A stretch of 64,000 bases of DNA from Aquificaceae bacterium (GCA_027079305.1 JALWVU010000070.1:39978-103977); one strand, 5' to 3'. Counted from the stretch's first letter, positions 44,409 to 53,947 are shown. Numbers and translations: made by a program. The notes: generated from the sequence alone by a model not told the origin.

Positions 44409-45866
44409 TTATGAGCTAAGCCCCATTATGTATTCAACGCATGTTCTCACCCCAAAACCAGTTCCGCCCTGTGTGTAGTATCCGTATTCCTCCTTCGACC
44501 AGGCCGGCCCCGCTATGTCCAGGTGGACCCACTCTATTCCCTCTCCCACGAACTCCTCTAAGAACATGGCTGCGGTTATTGCTCCTCCGTATCTTCCTCC
44601 CGTATTCACCACGTCCGCGGGACCTTTCTTTATCTTCTTCCTGAGCCTCTCGTCGTCCATGGGAAGCTCCCATACCCTCTCGCCGGTCTCTTTCGCGATC
44701 CTCTTTATCTCCTCAGCGAACCTCCGGGAGTTGGTAAAGAGCCCCGCGGTATACTCTCCGAGGGCCACCATGCAGGCCCCCGTGAGGGTAGCCATGTCGA
44801 TTATCTTGGAGGGCTTCAGCTCCGAGGCGTAGGAGAGGGCGTCCGCCAGCGTTACTCTCCCTTCCGCGTCCGTGTTGTCTATCTCTATGTATTTGCCGTT
44901 CTTAGCCCTTATTATGTCATCGGGCCTGTAGGCGGTTCCAGAGGGCATGTTCTCCGCCGCCCCTATTATCCCGTGGACCTCCACTCTGGGCTTGAGCTGG
45001 GCTATGGCCCTCATTATCCCGAGGACCGCACAGGCCCCGGACTTGTCCATCTTCATGGTTCTCATGTAGTCTCCCGGCTTTATGTTCAGCCCTCCGCTGT
45101 CGAAGGTCAGACCCTTTCCAACTATGACTATCCTGTCCTTGGGCTTTCCCCTCGGCTTGTATGTCAGGTGTATGAACCTGGGAGGTGTTGCGGACCCCTT
45201 TCCCACGCTCCAGAGGGCGAGCATGCCCATATCCTGGATCTCTTTCTCGTCGTATACCCTGCACTGGAGCTTGAACTCTTTGGCCAGTCTCTTTGCCTCC
45301 TCCGCAAGGGTTATCGGATTTATCACGTTTCCGGGCTCGTTCACGAGGGATCTGGCGTAGTTCTGGGCTTCAGCGAGTATAGTGCCCCTCTTGAAGGAGG
45401 GATCGTCCGCTTTGTGGATCAGAAGCCTCTTGATCTCCTTCCTCTCCTTTTCCTTGGAGGTCTTGTATTTGTCGAAGGTGTAACTTCCCAGAACCGCGCC
45501 CTCCGCAAGGGCCTGGGATATCTTGGCGTCTATCCTGGGGGAGATCACGAGTGCCTCTTCAACGCCGTCCTTTTTGAGTCTTTTTACCGCGGTTGCGATA
45601 GCTCTTCTGTAGGTGTCCAGATCGACCTTCTCCTTCTTTCCGAGCCCTACCGCGTAGAGGACCTCCACCCTCTGGCCGGGCAGAGGCACTCTCTCCAGCT
45701 GTCCCTCCTTGCCTTTAAAGTTGAGGGCCTCGAGGGCCTTCCTTGCCTTTGCTGATATTCCCCTACCGAGCCTCGAGAGGGGCCTCGTATCGCCTTCGAA
45801 TAGGAGAACCACCGCGGATTTTACCGTAAGCTTCTTTGGATCATCCGCAAATGCTTTTATCTCCAT
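44409..45866 (-). CDS. pepA: Leucyl aminopeptidase (M17)
   Basis: 485 residues. Metal ligands and active-site motifs: VGKGLTFDSGGLNIKPGDYMRTMKMDKSGA, NTDAEGRVTLADAL (family signature) and MATLTGACMVALG. It removes N-terminal residues from peptides as a hexamer with two metal ions. The start MEIKAF is set by GGAGG eight bases upstream. It is divergent from the KaiC-like gene. Confidence 0.97.
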   Translation of the reverse strand: MEIKAFADDPKKLTVKSAVVLLFEGDTRPLSRLGRGISAKARKALEALNFKGKEGQLERVPLPGQRVEVLYAVGLGKKEKVDLDTYRRAIATAVKRLKKDGVEEALVISPRIDAKISQALAEGAVLGSYTFDKYKTSKEKERKEIKRLLIHKADDPSFKRGTILAEAQNYARSLVNEPGNVINPITLAEEAKRLAKEFKLQCRVYDEKEIQDMGMLALWSVGKGSATPPRFIHLTYKPRGKPKDRIVIVGKGLTFDSGGLNIKPGDYMRTMKMDKSGACAVLGIMRAIAQLKPRVEVHGIIGAAENMPSGTAYRPDDIIRAKNGKYIEIDNTDAEGRVTLADALSYASELKPSKIIDMATLTGACMVALGEYTAGLFTNSRRFAEEIKRIAKETGERVWELPMDDERLRKKIKKGPADVVNTGGRYGGAITAAMFLEEFVGEGIEWVHLDIAGPAWSKEEYGYYTQGGTGFGVRTCVEYIMGLSS

Positions 45867-45893
45867 ACTTGAAACCTCCATGCTCTTTAGTGA

Positions 45894-45899
45894 TATAGT
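45894..45899 (+). promoter_or_regulatory. Extended -10 of KaiC-like gene
   Basis: TGATATAGT; the leader of about 15 bases contains GGAGGGAAGAG before the ATG at 45921. Confidence 0.45.
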
Positions 45900-45920
45900 T
45901 TATCCCATAGGAGGGAAGAG

Positions 45921-46787
45921 ATGGAAAAGGAGCACGAGAAGCCCAAGGTTGTGGAGGAGGGTATCTGGATCGCGGGAGAGGCCATCAAGAAGGCTCCAAA
46001 GCTGAGGGGCGTTCCCACCGGAGTAGAAGGTCTGGACGAGCTCTTCTTCCACACGGAGATAAAGGAGGGAAAGGTGGTCAAGAAACCCCTCGGGGGGATA
46101 CCAGAGTATGCGGTGGTGAACCTAACGGGAGTGTCGGACACGGGCAAGTCTCTCATGGCGGAGCAGTATACGGTCAAGCAGGCCCAGAGGGGGGACGCGG
46201 TCGCCCTCATAACGGTCGAGAGCCCCGCACCCTTCGTCACCATGAGCTTGAAGGAGAGGGCCACCGCCATGGGGATAGACTTCGGGGAGATTGAGGACCG
46301 CATAATCCTCATAGACGCGGCGAGCCACACGAGCCTCAGAGACAGCATCCCCAACCTTCTGGCGACCCTCGCCTTTGCCATAAAGAACTACAAGGTAAGG
46401 CACACGGTGATAGACTCCATAACGGGCCTCTACGAGTCCAAAGAGATGCTCGCCAGAACCGTTGTGAGACAGCTCTTTAACTTTATGAAGAAGTGGTATC
46501 AGACCGCCATATTCGTATCCCAGAAAAGGAGCGGGCACGAGGAGCTTTCCGCGGAGGCGGCGGGGGGATACGCGGTCAGCCACATAGTGGACTGCACCAT
46601 GGTCCTTGCGAAGGAGCTCATAATGACCAAAGGTCAATCGAACCTCTACAAGAAGCCTATAGGGGACATAGTGAGGCTCTTCAGGATAGACGGGTGCAGG
46701 CTCTGCGGTCACGATACGAGGACTCACTACCTCGAGATAACGGAGACGGGCCTTGTAAAGATTGGCGAGCCTCTCAAGGCTGGATAA
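45921..46787 (+). CDS. Single-domain KaiC/RadA-like ATPase
   Basis: 288 residues. RecA-fold with PTGVEGLDELFF at the start, Walker A GVSDTGKS, catalytic Glu in TVESPA, and Walker B VIDSITGLYE. It ends with a small CRLCGHDTRTHYLEI element. It matches the archaeal/thermophile KaiC-domain families that are not clock proteins. The next gene is a small XRE regulator, suggesting a signalling or transcriptional partnership. Actual role unknown. Confidence 0.85.
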   Translation: MEKEHEKPKVVEEGIWIAGEAIKKAPKLRGVPTGVEGLDELFFHTEIKEGKVVKKPLGGIPEYAVVNLTGVSDTGKSLMAEQYTVKQAQRGDAVALITVESPAPFVTMSLKERATAMGIDFGEIEDRIILIDAASHTSLRDSIPNLLATLAFAIKNYKVRHTVIDSITGLYESKEMLARTVVRQLFNFMKKWYQTAIFVSQKRSGHEELSAEAAGGYAVSHIVDCTMVLAKELIMTKGQSNLYKKPIGDIVRLFRIDGCRLCGHDTRTHYLEITETGLVKIGEPLKAG

Positions 46788-46824
46788 AATAATAAATAAA
46801 AATAAACCTCAGGAGGGCCGATCC

Positions 46825-47040
46825 ATGGTGGGAGAGAGGATAAGGAAGGTGAGAGAGGAAAAAGGGCTTTCCGTCGAGGATTTTGCAAAGAGGATAGGTA
46901 TACCCGCTTCCAGACTTGAAGAGATAGAGGGCGGGAAGCTCCAGCCCTGCGACGCAACACTCGTTTACATATCCAAGCTCTTCGATGTGGATTTCTGGTG
47001 GCTCAAGGAGGGAAGAGAGCGGGCGGTGAAGGTGGCCTGA
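46825..47040 (+). CDS. Small XRE-family helix-turn-helix protein
   Basis: 71 residues: MVGERIRKVREEKGLSVEDFAKRIGIPASRLEEIEGGKLQPCDATLVYISKLFDVD is a complete HTH_3 DNA-binding domain. GGAGG lies 9 bases before the ATG; a longer upstream frame (from 46762) overlaps the KaiC-like gene and has no ribosome site. It probably acts with the KaiC-like ATPase or regulates this unit. An AT-rich 37-base gap separates them. Confidence 0.88.
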   Translation: MVGERIRKVREEKGLSVEDFAKRIGIPASRLEEIEGGKLQPCDATLVYISKLFDVDFWWLKEGRERAVKVA

Positions 47041-47041
47041 G

Positions 47042-47659
47042 CTATTTCATCCTCCTTATCAGCTCTTCCATAACCTCCGTAATCTCCACGCCCTCCATGG
47101 TGAGGGCGAGCGTGAGCATGTAGAGCATGTCCGCGGTCTCGTAGAGTATCTCTTCTTTTTTCCCGTTCTTTATGGCTATCAATGTCTCAACCGCCTCCTC
47201 TCCGAACTTCTGTAGAACCCTGTCCAAGCCCTCGTCTGCGAGCTTTACTGTGTAGGAGCCCTCAGGCCTTTTCTCGAGCCTGTCCTTTATAATCTCCTGC
47301 AGTCTGGAGAGGGCCTCGAAAGGCAGGGGCTTCTCCACCTTTTTACCTTCAAGATCCCTGTAGAAGCAGTTCCTCTCACCCGTGTGGCAGGCCCTGTTCT
47401 TCTCCTGCTCGATAACGTATACGATCGCGTCCTCATCGCAGTCCACCCTTATCTCGATAACCCTCTGGAGCTCACCTGAGGTCTCCCCCTTCTTCCAGAT
47501 CCTTCCTCTGCTCCTGGAGTAGTAGTGGGCGTATCCAGTCTCTAAGGTCTTTTTTATGGCCTCCTCGTTGGCCCAGGCGAGCATTCGGATCTCGCCCGTC
47601 CTGTAGTCCTGGGCTATGACGGGAATGAGACCCTTCTCGTCAAACTTAAGAGGAAGCAT
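47042..47659 (-). CDS. hisIE: Phosphoribosyl-AMP cyclohydrolase / -ATP pyrophosphatase
   Basis: 205-residue bifunctional histidine enzyme. HisI part (1-110): VIAQDYRTGEIRMLAWANEEA, SRSRGRIWKKGETSG, VDCDEDAIVYVIEQEKNRACHTGERNCF with zinc Cys. HisE part: ADEGLDRVLQKFGEEAVETLIAIKNGKKEEILYETADMLYML. It catalyses steps 2 and 3 of histidine synthesis. TATAAT ends 7 bases before the ATG, within the 3' end of the upstream haemerythrin gene; the genes overlap by 14 bases. Confidence 0.96.
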   Translation of the reverse strand: MLPLKFDEKGLIPVIAQDYRTGEIRMLAWANEEAIKKTLETGYAHYYSRSRGRIWKKGETSGELQRVIEIRVDCDEDAIVYVIEQEKNRACHTGERNCFYRDLEGKKVEKPLPFEALSRLQEIIKDRLEKRPEGSYTVKLADEGLDRVLQKFGEEAVETLIAIKNGKKEEILYETADMLYMLTLALTMEGVEITEVMEELIRRMK

Positions 47660-48056
47660 TTCGCTTATTATAGAACTCTCCGTATCTCTTGTCGAACTTG
47701 AGTATGTGGGAATAGAGCCAGGACCAAGAAAGAGCCACAGCGGACCTGAACTCTTTACAGTCCCCCTCCTTTATTTTGGGTATGAACTCACTCATAACTT
47801 TCCTGAAGTTGTCGTGGGCCTGCTTGTGTCTCTCGAACTCTGGATAGTTTATGCTTTTCATGAATTCCTCTTCCGCCTTTAGATGCTCCTCTAAGTATCG
47901 TGTAATCTCATTTATAAAAAATTCTCGAGCTTCTTCTCCTTTCCCTTGTTCAATAAGCTCATGGACTTTGTTGATCATGTCTATCAGCTTCTTATGCTGG
48001 GAGTCCATCTCCCCCACACCGACTGCAAGCTTTTCTGACCATTCGATCAGCGTCAT
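47646..48056 (-). CDS. Bacteriohaemerythrin
   Basis: 136 residues. Di-iron ligands follow the haemerythrin pattern: SEKLAVGVGEMDSQHKKL, HLKAEEEFM, HKQAHDNF and SWLYSHILKFDKRYGEF. It binds O2 reversibly, and in microaerophiles may deliver or scavenge oxygen. GGAGGG precedes the ATG by 6 bases. A TATAAT 45 bases upstream (about 48089-48094) may be its promoter. Confidence 0.93.
   Translation of the reverse strand: MTLIEWSEKLAVGVGEMDSQHKKLIDMINKVHELIEQGKGEEAREFFINEITRYLEEHLKAEEEFMKSINYPEFERHKQAHDNFRKVMSEFIPKIKEGDCKEFRSAVALSWSWLYSHILKFDKRYGEFYNKRNASS
47667..47672 (-). promoter_or_regulatory. -10 hexamer inside haemerythrin gene for hisIE
   Basis: TATAAT on the - strand, 7 bases before the hisIE start, located within haemerythrin coding sequence. 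Confidence 0.45.
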
Positions 48057-48088
48057 GACCGCCCTCCATACTTTTATTTTTGCGAAGA

Positions 48089-49099
48089 TTATACCTTAAA
48101 AGTCTTGACCGTTTCCACCAGGAGCTTGACCTTTTCGAACTCCATGTCCGGAGCCAGGCCGTGCCCCAGGTTGAAGATGTATCCCGTCTTTCTTGGTATG
48201 CTCCTCAGGAGCTCGAGGGTTTTGAACCTTATAGTCTCCTCGCCAGCGTAAAGGACGGAAGGTTCCAGGTTCCCCTGAAGGACCTTCTCCGTTCTGAGGG
48301 CTTCTATGGAGAGGTCCACGCTCCAGTCCACCGAAAGGACATCTACTTCAGAATCCCTGAGAAGTTCTATGAAGGAGGAGGATCCTCTGAAGAAGTAGAG
48401 GATCGGGGTGTCGAACCTCTCTTTTAGCCTGTCCACGAGCTCGGAGACGTAAGGGAGGGCGAAGTCTTCGTAGTCCGACCTGCTCAGGTGCATCGCCCAG
48501 CTGTCGAAGATCTGAACCAGATCCGCACCCGCCTCTATCTGATGCGAGAGATACTGGAAGAGAACCTCCGTCAGCATCTCCATGAGCTTTCTAAAGTCGT
48601 ATTCTCTCTCCCACATGAAGAGCTTCGTCTTCCTGAAGTCCCTGCTCGAACCTCCCTCGATCAGGTAGCTCAGAAGCGTGAAAGGCGCTCCCGCAAAGCC
48701 TATTACTGGAACCTCGTCCTGGACCTTTTTGACCCTCCTGATTATCTCGTAGACGAAGGCATTCTTCTCGGGATCGTATCTCTTAAGGTAGGAGATCTTA
48801 CCGCTCCACTCGAGCCTGGGCCCTTCCCCCTCCAGGAACTCTACCCTGACACCGAGGGCTTCCAGAGGGACTAAGATATCCGAGAAGATTATCACAGCGT
48901 CCACACCGAGGAGCTTTAATGGAAGCAGAGACACCTCCACCGCCAGATCCACGTTCTTGCAGAAGCTCAGGAAGTCTTCCTCCCTCGCCCTCAGGTTCCT
49001 GTATTCCCTCATGTATCTTCCCGCCTGGCGCATGAGCCAAACGGGGAAGCGCTCGATCGGCTCCTTTCTTATAGCTCTGAGTATCAGGTCGTTCTTCAT
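48089..49099 (-). CDS. hemE: Uroporphyrinogen decarboxylase
   Basis: 336 residues, full length. N-terminal PVWLMRQAGRYMREYR signature with substrate-binding Arg, GFAGAPFTLLSYLIEGGSS, catalytic Asp in VIIFSDILVP, and NLGHGLAPD near the C terminus. It removes four carboxylates from uroporphyrinogen III in haem synthesis. TATAAT ends 8 bases before the ATG. Confidence 0.97.
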   Translation of the reverse strand: MKNDLILRAIRKEPIERFPVWLMRQAGRYMREYRNLRAREEDFLSFCKNVDLAVEVSLLPLKLLGVDAVIIFSDILVPLEALGVRVEFLEGEGPRLEWSGKISYLKRYDPEKNAFVYEIIRRVKKVQDEVPVIGFAGAPFTLLSYLIEGGSSRDFRKTKLFMWEREYDFRKLMEMLTEVLFQYLSHQIEAGADLVQIFDSWAMHLSRSDYEDFALPYVSELVDRLKERFDTPILYFFRGSSSFIELLRDSEVDVLSVDWSVDLSIEALRTEKVLQGNLEPSVLYAGEETIRFKTLELLRSIPRKTGYIFNLGHGLAPDMEFEKVKLLVETVKTFKV

Positions 49100-49107
49100 G
49101 GGAGAAG

Positions 49108-49113
49108 ATTATA
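49108..49113 (-). promoter_or_regulatory. -10 hexamer of hemE
   Basis: TATAAT on the - strand, ending 8 bases before the ATG at 49099. Confidence 0.55.
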
Positions 49114-49165
49114 TGAGATAAATCCTTTCCAGACAGGCCTTCGTAGAGTTATAGTTCGTTCTGGG

Positions 49166-49540
49166 ATGCTGAAGAGACTGAGGGAGATTTTCTCTAAAAA
49201 AGAGGAACCCAAAAAGGTCGAAGACACGGCGGAAAAAGTAGAGGAGGAAAGGGTAGAAATTCAGGAAAGCGAAAAATCTGAGGAGAAAGAGGGTAAAAAG
49301 GTCAGACCCCTTACCCCTCAGGAGCTTGAGATTTTCAAGCAGGGAATGGGGATAACTCCCCACAACTACTGGACCTGGGCTGGCAGGACCAACAACTTTA
49401 AGCTTCTGACCGACGGGGAATACGTCTGGGTTGAGGGCTTCGAGGACCACATAGGAAAACAGCTTCCCCTCACCCAGCAGAGGGCCTGGAGCTGGGAGTT
49501 CATAAGGCAACGGCTTCGGGATTTCGGCGGTCAGGGTTAA
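49166..49540 (+). CDS. Hypothetical protein with charged N-terminal linker
   Basis: 124 residues. The first 50 are Lys/Glu-rich and probably disordered (KKEEPKKVEDTAEKVEEE). The C-terminal 70 (PLTPQELEIFKQGMGITPHNYWTWAGRTNNFKLL, ending WEFIRQRLRDFGGQG) is aromatic-rich and looks folded, but no family is recognised. No signal peptide. It sits between hemE and yjbQ. Confidence 0.6.
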   Translation: MLKRLREIFSKKEEPKKVEDTAEKVEEERVEIQESEKSEEKEGKKVRPLTPQELEIFKQGMGITPHNYWTWAGRTNNFKLLTDGEYVWVEGFEDHIGKQLPLTQQRAWSWEFIRQRLRDFGGQG

Positions 49541-49543
49541 AAT
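49538..49543 (+). promoter_or_regulatory. -10-like TAAAAT of yjbQ
   Basis: Overlaps the previous stop codon and ends 8 bases before the ATG at 49552. Confidence 0.4.
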
Positions 49544-49551
49544 ACTTCCCC

Positions 49552-49956
49552 ATGACGGAGATAATAAGGGTAAGAACGACCAAGCACACGAGTGTGGTAA
49601 ACATAACCCCTCAGGTGAGGGATGCGGTCAGGCGCTCGGGTGTGAAGGAGGGCCTCTGCATCGTATACGTCCCCCACACCACCGCCTGCGTGTTCATAAA
49701 CGAGGGGGCTGATCCGGACGTGGTCAAGGACATAACCTACATGGTGGAAAGGCTGATCCCCTGGAGCGATCCCAACTACGAGCACGGGGAGGGAAACTCC
49801 GCGGCCCACATAAGGAGCGCCATAATCGGGAACTCGAGGGTGGTTCCCGTGGTGAACGGGGACCTTTCCCTCGGAACCTGGGAGGCCATCTTCCTCGCCG
49901 AGTTCGACGGCCCCAGGGAGAGGAAGGTCATAGTTAAGATCCTCAAGGAGGAGTGA
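49552..49956 (+). CDS. yjbQ: UPF0047/YjbQ-family protein
   Basis: 134 residues. Family hallmarks: VNITPQVRDAV, YVPHTTACVFINEGADPDV, H GEGNSAAHIRSAIIGNS and the closing LGTWEAIFLAEFDGPRERKVIVKI. Members have weak thiamine-phosphate synthase activity in vitro; the real role is unclear. Its stop overlaps the rseP start (TGATG). Confidence 0.92.
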   Translation: MTEIIRVRTTKHTSVVNITPQVRDAVRRSGVKEGLCIVYVPHTTACVFINEGADPDVVKDITYMVERLIPWSDPNYEHGEGNSAAHIRSAIIGNSRVVPVVNGDLSLGTWEAIFLAEFDGPRERKVIVKILKEE

Positions 49957-51272
49957 TGGAAACGCTGATAGCTTTTTTGGTCCTCGTTGGATTCCTAATC
50001 TGGTTCCACGAGCTCGGACACTTCCTCTTTGCCAAGCTCTTCGGCGTAAAAGTGGAGGTTTTCTCGGTAGGCTTCGGTCCCGCTCTGGTGGCCAAGAGGT
50101 TCGGCGAGACCCAGTATCAGATAGCTGCGATCCCCTTGGGAGGATACGTGAAGCTCTACGGGGAGGAGGAGAAGCTCGACGATCCGAGGGCCTTCTCATC
50201 AAAACCCAACTGGCAGAAAATACTCATAGCCTTCGCAGGCCCTCTCTTTAACATAATCCTCACGGTAATCCTGCTTACCATCGTTTTCACCGCAGGAGTC
50301 GAGGTTCCCAAATACGTCAAGGAGCCTCCGGTTGTGGGATATGTAGAGGAGAACTCCTGGGCAAGTAGGGTGGGCATAAAGCCCGGAGACAGGATACTGA
50401 GGATAGGAAATATAGAGGTAAAGAGCTGGGAGGAGATAAGGCAGGCGGTCCTAAGGAACTCCCTCGAAGGAAGCAGGGAGGTGGAGATCCTTGTAGAGAG
50501 AAACGGAAAGATAATCACCCTGAAGGCAACACTCCCAAAGATCGAGACGGGGCGAGAAGACCTCGGGATAAACCCTCGCATAGATCCCGTGGTGGGAGTA
50601 GTCTTTGAAAAGATCCCGGGAGTAGGCCCCTCCCCCGCCCACCAGGTGGGGATAAAGCCCGGAGACAGGATCCTTGAGATAAACGGAGTTCCGGTAGAAA
50701 GCTGGCACGAGGTGGTAAAGCTCATAAGGAAAAGCGAAGGGAGACCGATAAAACTCAAGCTAAAGCGTGGAAATAAGGTGATCGAGAAGGAAGTCGTTCC
50801 CGCCATAGATCCGAGGACGAAAAGACCCGTTCTTGGAATAGCGCCCAAGGTAGAGACCGTAAAGGAGTCCCACCCTCCCGGAGAGGCCTTCCTCCTTGCC
50901 CTCCAGAGAACTAACGAGCTCTTTTTCCTCACCTTCGAGGTTCTCTGGGGGCTCATTACAGGTGCTGTATCCATAAAAACGCTCGGGGGGCCTATAGCCA
51001 TAGCCCAGTTCGCCGGCCAGGCGGCCCAGAGCGGGGTAGTTCCATACCTGTCCTCCATGGCCTTTATCTCCCTTCAGCTGGGCATCTTCAACCTCCTTCC
51101 CCTCCCCGTTCTCGACGGGGGACTCATCCTACTCTTCCTAATAGAGAGCATCCGCAGGAAGCCCCTGCCCGAGAAGTTCAAGGAATACTGGCAGAAGGTG
51201 GGCTTTGCCCTGATAATCTCCCTCATGGTCTTCGTGGTGATAAACGACCTTCTCCGTCTTGTGGGAAAATAG
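49956..51272 (+). CDS. rseP: Site-2 intramembrane protease RseP
   Basis: 438 residues. Zinc motif HELGH in [18 protein letters not shown], two PDZ domains (about 115-205 and 210-290, each with VGIKPGDRI), and the C-terminal LPVLDGG ligand motif with flanking helices. It cuts anti-sigma factors or signal peptides within the membrane. AAGGAGGAG just upstream supports the ATG at 49956 over GTG at 49953. Confidence 0.95.
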   Translation: METLIAFLVLVGFLIWFHELGHFLFAKLFGVKVEVFSVGFGPALVAKRFGETQYQIAAIPLGGYVKLYGEEEKLDDPRAFSSKPNWQKILIAFAGPLFNIILTVILLTIVFTAGVEVPKYVKEPPVVGYVEENSWASRVGIKPGDRILRIGNIEVKSWEEIRQAVLRNSLEGSREVEILVERNGKIITLKATLPKIETGREDLGINPRIDPVVGVVFEKIPGVGPSPAHQVGIKPGDRILEINGVPVESWHEVVKLIRKSEGRPIKLKLKRGNKVIEKEVVPAIDPRTKRPVLGIAPKVETVKESHPPGEAFLLALQRTNELFFLTFEVLWGLITGAVSIKTLGGPIAIAQFAGQAAQSGVVPYLSSMAFISLQLGIFNLLPLPVLDGGLILLFLIESIRRKPLPEKFKEYWQKVGFALIISLMVFVVINDLLRLVGK

Positions 51273-51289
51273 TTATAGGAGGTGCGGAA

Positions 51290-51820
51290 ATGAATCTTGA
51301 GAAGATACCTCCCGGGAAGAACCCTCCCGAGGACATATTCGTGGTCATCGAGATCCCCCAGGGGAGCGGGATAAAATACGAGGTAGACAAGGAGAGCGGA
51401 GCGGTCTTCGTGGACAGATTCCTATTCACAGCCATGTATTACCCCTTCAACTACGGCTTCATACCCCAGACCCTTGCGGACGACGGGGATCCCGTGGACG
51501 TTCTCGTGATCTCGAGGGAGCCGGTAGTTCCGGGATCTGTGATCAGGTGCAGGCCGATAGGGATGCTCGAGATGAGGGACGAGGAAGGTATAGACACCAA
51601 GCTCATAGCGGTCCCCCACTCCAAGCTCGATCCCTCCTACGATAAGATCAAGACGGTGGACGACCTACCCCAGGTGGTTCTCGACAGGATAAAGCACTTC
51701 TTCGAGCATTACAAGGAGCTCGAACCAGGAAAGTGGGTGAAGGTGGAGAGCTTTAAAGGAGTCCAGAGCGCCATAGAAGAGATCAAGAAAGGGATAGAGA
51801 ACTTCAAAGCCAAGGCATGA
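51290..51820 (+). CDS. ppa: Inorganic pyrophosphatase (family I)
   Basis: 176 residues, hexameric type. Signature [11 protein letters not shown] with the metal-binding Asp residues, [15 protein letters not shown], and [11 protein letters not shown]. It hydrolyses pyrophosphate in the cytoplasm. ATAGGAGG precedes the start. Its stop overlaps the start of kdsD. Confidence 0.97.
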   Translation: MNLEKIPPGKNPPEDIFVVIEIPQGSGIKYEVDKESGAVFVDRFLFTAMYYPFNYGFIPQTLADDGDPVDVLVISREPVVPGSVIRCRPIGMLEMRDEEGIDTKLIAVPHSKLDPSYDKIKTVDDLPQVVLDRIKHFFEHYKELEPGKWVKVESFKGVQSAIEEIKKGIENFKAKA

Positions 51821-52788
51821 GCCCCGAGGAGATCTTAGAGCAGGGAAGGAAGGTAATAGAGGAGGAGATAAAGGGCTTAGAGAGGCTGAAAGAGAGCCTC
51901 GACGATAGCTTTGTAAGGGCGGTAGGGATACTCTACAACTGTGAGGGGAAGGTCATACTGACGGGGATAGGCAAGTCGGGGCACGTGGCGAGGAAGATTG
52001 CCTCCACCCTCGCGAGCACCGGAACGCCCGCCCACTACCTCCATCCCTCCGAGGCCCTCCACGGGGACCTGGGAATGATAGACAGGGGGGACGTGGTGAT
52101 AGCCATATCCAACAGCGGTGAGTCGGGGGAGGTTGTGGCCCTCGTTCCATACATAAAGATGCTCGGCGTTCCCCTTATAGCTATAACCAACAGGCCCGGA
52201 TCCACCCTCGCCAAATACAGCGACGTCCACCTCTTTCTTAACGTGGAGAAGGAGGCCTGCCCACTCCAGCTCGCGCCCACCACCTCCTCCACCGTCACCA
52301 TGGCCCTGGGTGATGCCATAGCGATGACCCTCCTCAGGATGAGGGGCTTTACCGAGAAGGACTTCGCCCTCAGACATCCCGCAGGGGCTCTCGGAAGGAA
52401 GCTGAGGCTCGTAAAAGACCTCTACCACACGGGGGATGAGCTTCCCGTGGTCAGAGAGGACACCCCCATGCAAGAGGTGGTTCTGGAGATAACCTCCAAA
52501 GGCTTCGGAGCTACCGCGGTGGTGAACGGGGAGGGTAAGCTAACGGGCATCATAACGGACGGGGATCTGAGGAGATTTGTAAAAAGAGGGGGTAGCTTCG
52601 AAAGGAGCGTGGCCAGGGACGCCATGACCACGAATCCGAAGATCGCAAGGCCCGACGAGATGGCCCTGGAAGCCCTGAGGAGGATGGAGGAGCACAAGAT
52701 AACGGTTCTGATAGTAGTGGACGAAGAAAACAAACCGATAGGTATAATCCACCTTCACGATATATTGAGAGCGGAGATAAACCTGTGA
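51817..52788 (+). CDS. kdsD: Arabinose-5-phosphate isomerase
   Basis: 323 residues: an SIS domain (about 30-180) with [40 protein letters not shown] and tandem CBS domains (about 205-320). It converts ribulose-5-phosphate to arabinose-5-phosphate, the first step to KDO and lipopolysaccharide. Overlaps ppa by 4 bases (ATGA). Consistent with a Gram-negative outer membrane. Confidence 0.95.
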   Translation: MSPEEILEQGRKVIEEEIKGLERLKESLDDSFVRAVGILYNCEGKVILTGIGKSGHVARKIASTLASTGTPAHYLHPSEALHGDLGMIDRGDVVIAISNSGESGEVVALVPYIKMLGVPLIAITNRPGSTLAKYSDVHLFLNVEKEACPLQLAPTTSSTVTMALGDAIAMTLLRMRGFTEKDFALRHPAGALGRKLRLVKDLYHTGDELPVVREDTPMQEVVLEITSKGFGATAVVNGEGKLTGIITDGDLRRFVKRGGSFERSVARDAMTTNPKIARPDEMALEALRRMEEHKITVLIVVDEENKPIGIIHLHDILRAEINL

Positions 52789-52800
52789 GGGGAGGGCCCC

Positions 52801-53175
52801 CTACCAGGTGAGGACCCTGCCCGCGCTCCCGAGGGAGGGTAGTGCCTGGCTGGGCGTGAGAAGGGGCAGATCAAAGGCAAGATCTTCTTTGCTCATACCG
52901 TTCAGCTCGAGACTCTGAAGACAACCTATGAATTGGACCCCGTTGTCGAGAGCAAGCTCCATGAACTCCTTTATACTCTTACCTCCCTCGATCGGATAGA
53001 TCTCCTCAGCGACACCCTTCTTAAGGAGCAGTGTGGCAGGCCCCGTGAAGTACATGACCACGTTCATCTCAGAAGCGGCCGCGGTAGAGGCCAGGAAGAA
53101 AGCGGAGGGAAGCCTTTTCGGATTCTCAGGACCGGTTATAAGTATTATTACGAGATCAGCAGGCTTTTGCTCCAT
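52801..53175 (-). CDS. DsrE-family sulfur-relay-like protein
   Basis: 124 residues. DsrE/DsrF-like fold: DLVIILITGPENPKR, FFLASTAAASEMNVVMYFTGPAT and a single conserved Cys in QFIGCLQSLEL. DsrE-type proteins carry persulfide between sulfur-transfer enzymes in sulfur oxidisers. AAAGGAGGTGGG sits six bases upstream. It is isolated, convergent with kdsD and divergent from atpB. Confidence 0.85.
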   Translation of the reverse strand: MEQKPADLVIILITGPENPKRLPSAFFLASTAAASEMNVVMYFTGPATLLLKKGVAEEIYPIEGGKSIKEFMELALDNGVQFIGCLQSLELNGMSKEDLAFDLPLLTPSQALPSLGSAGRVLTW

Positions 53176-53253
53176 ATCCCACCTCCTTTTAAGTTTTTCA
53201 CAATATCTTAATATAGCGATTTTCTCAAGAAAGTTATCTTCAGCTTTTTGTGA

Positions 53254-53259
53254 TATAAT
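53254..53259 (+). promoter_or_regulatory. Extended -10 of atpB operon
   Basis: TGATATAAT; leader of about 20 bases with GGAGAGGAGGAG before the ATG at 53287. Confidence 0.6.
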
Positions 53260-53286
53260 CTTTCAGCCGAAAAGGAGAGGAGGAGA

Positions 53287-53946
53287 ATGGAAAGTGTAAG
53301 CTACAACCACGTTATCCTCGGCCTCGTAGCTATGGGTATAGCCCTGCTTCTCGTTATCCTGGGTGGCAGACCTTCCGTAAGACCCACCAGGTATCAGGCT
53401 CTACTGGAGGGATATCTCAGATTTGTGAGAGGTATGCTCCTTGACAACATAGGGGAGCAGGGGCTCAGATACACTCCCCTCATAGCTGCTATAGGACTTT
53501 TCATATTCTTCTCCAATCTCCTCGGTATGGTCCCCGGCCTCGAGGCTCCCACGGGGAACATGAACACGAACCTGGCTATGGCGATAATCGTATTTCTCTT
53601 TTACAACTTCGAGGGAATAAGAACGAACGGAATAGGCTACTTCAAACACTTCCTTGGTCCCATAAAGTTCCTGGCTCCCTTCTTCCTCGTGGTGGAGATA
53701 ATCTCCCACATAGCGAGGCCCATAACCCTTTCCTTGAGGCTTTTCGCCAACATGAAAGGAGGTGCCATACTACTCCTGGCCCTCGTCGGTATAGCCATAA
53801 AGAACCCCTTTACGATGGCTCTTTCCCCGATAGCTCTCGTCTTCATAATAGCGATAAAGTTCCTGGCGGTTTTCATCCAGACCTATGTCTTCATGATACT
53901 TTCGGTTGTCTACCTTGCAGGCGCGGTGGTTCACGAGGAGCACTGA
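53287..53946 (+). CDS. atpB: F-type ATP synthase subunit a
   Basis: 219 residues with five or six helices. Helix 5 carries ISHIARPITLSLRLFANMKGG with the essential Arg, and the last helix QTYVFMILSVVYLAGAVVHEEH. It forms the proton half-channels facing the c ring. It is separated from other ATP synthase genes and grouped with a Usp-like gene and atpE. Confidence 0.96.
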   Translation: MESVSYNHVILGLVAMGIALLLVILGGRPSVRPTRYQALLEGYLRFVRGMLLDNIGEQGLRYTPLIAAIGLFIFFSNLLGMVPGLEAPTGNMNTNLAMAIIVFLFYNFEGIRTNGIGYFKHFLGPIKFLAPFFLVVEIISHIARPITLSLRLFANMKGGAILLLALVGIAIKNPFTMALSPIALVFIIAIKFLAVFIQTYVFMILSVVYLAGAVVHEEH

Positions 53947-53947
53947 T

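Noticed and set aside
44973..45755. 260-residue + strand frame
   Set aside because: Antisense to pepA, whose catalytic motifs are intact.
45921..46787. Circadian clock KaiC
   Set aside because: Only one short RecA domain, no kaiA or kaiB nearby; fits KaiC-like families of archaea and thermophiles.
52789..52800. GGGGAGGGCCCCC as a terminator after kdsD
   Set aside because: Stem of only four pairs and no T tract.
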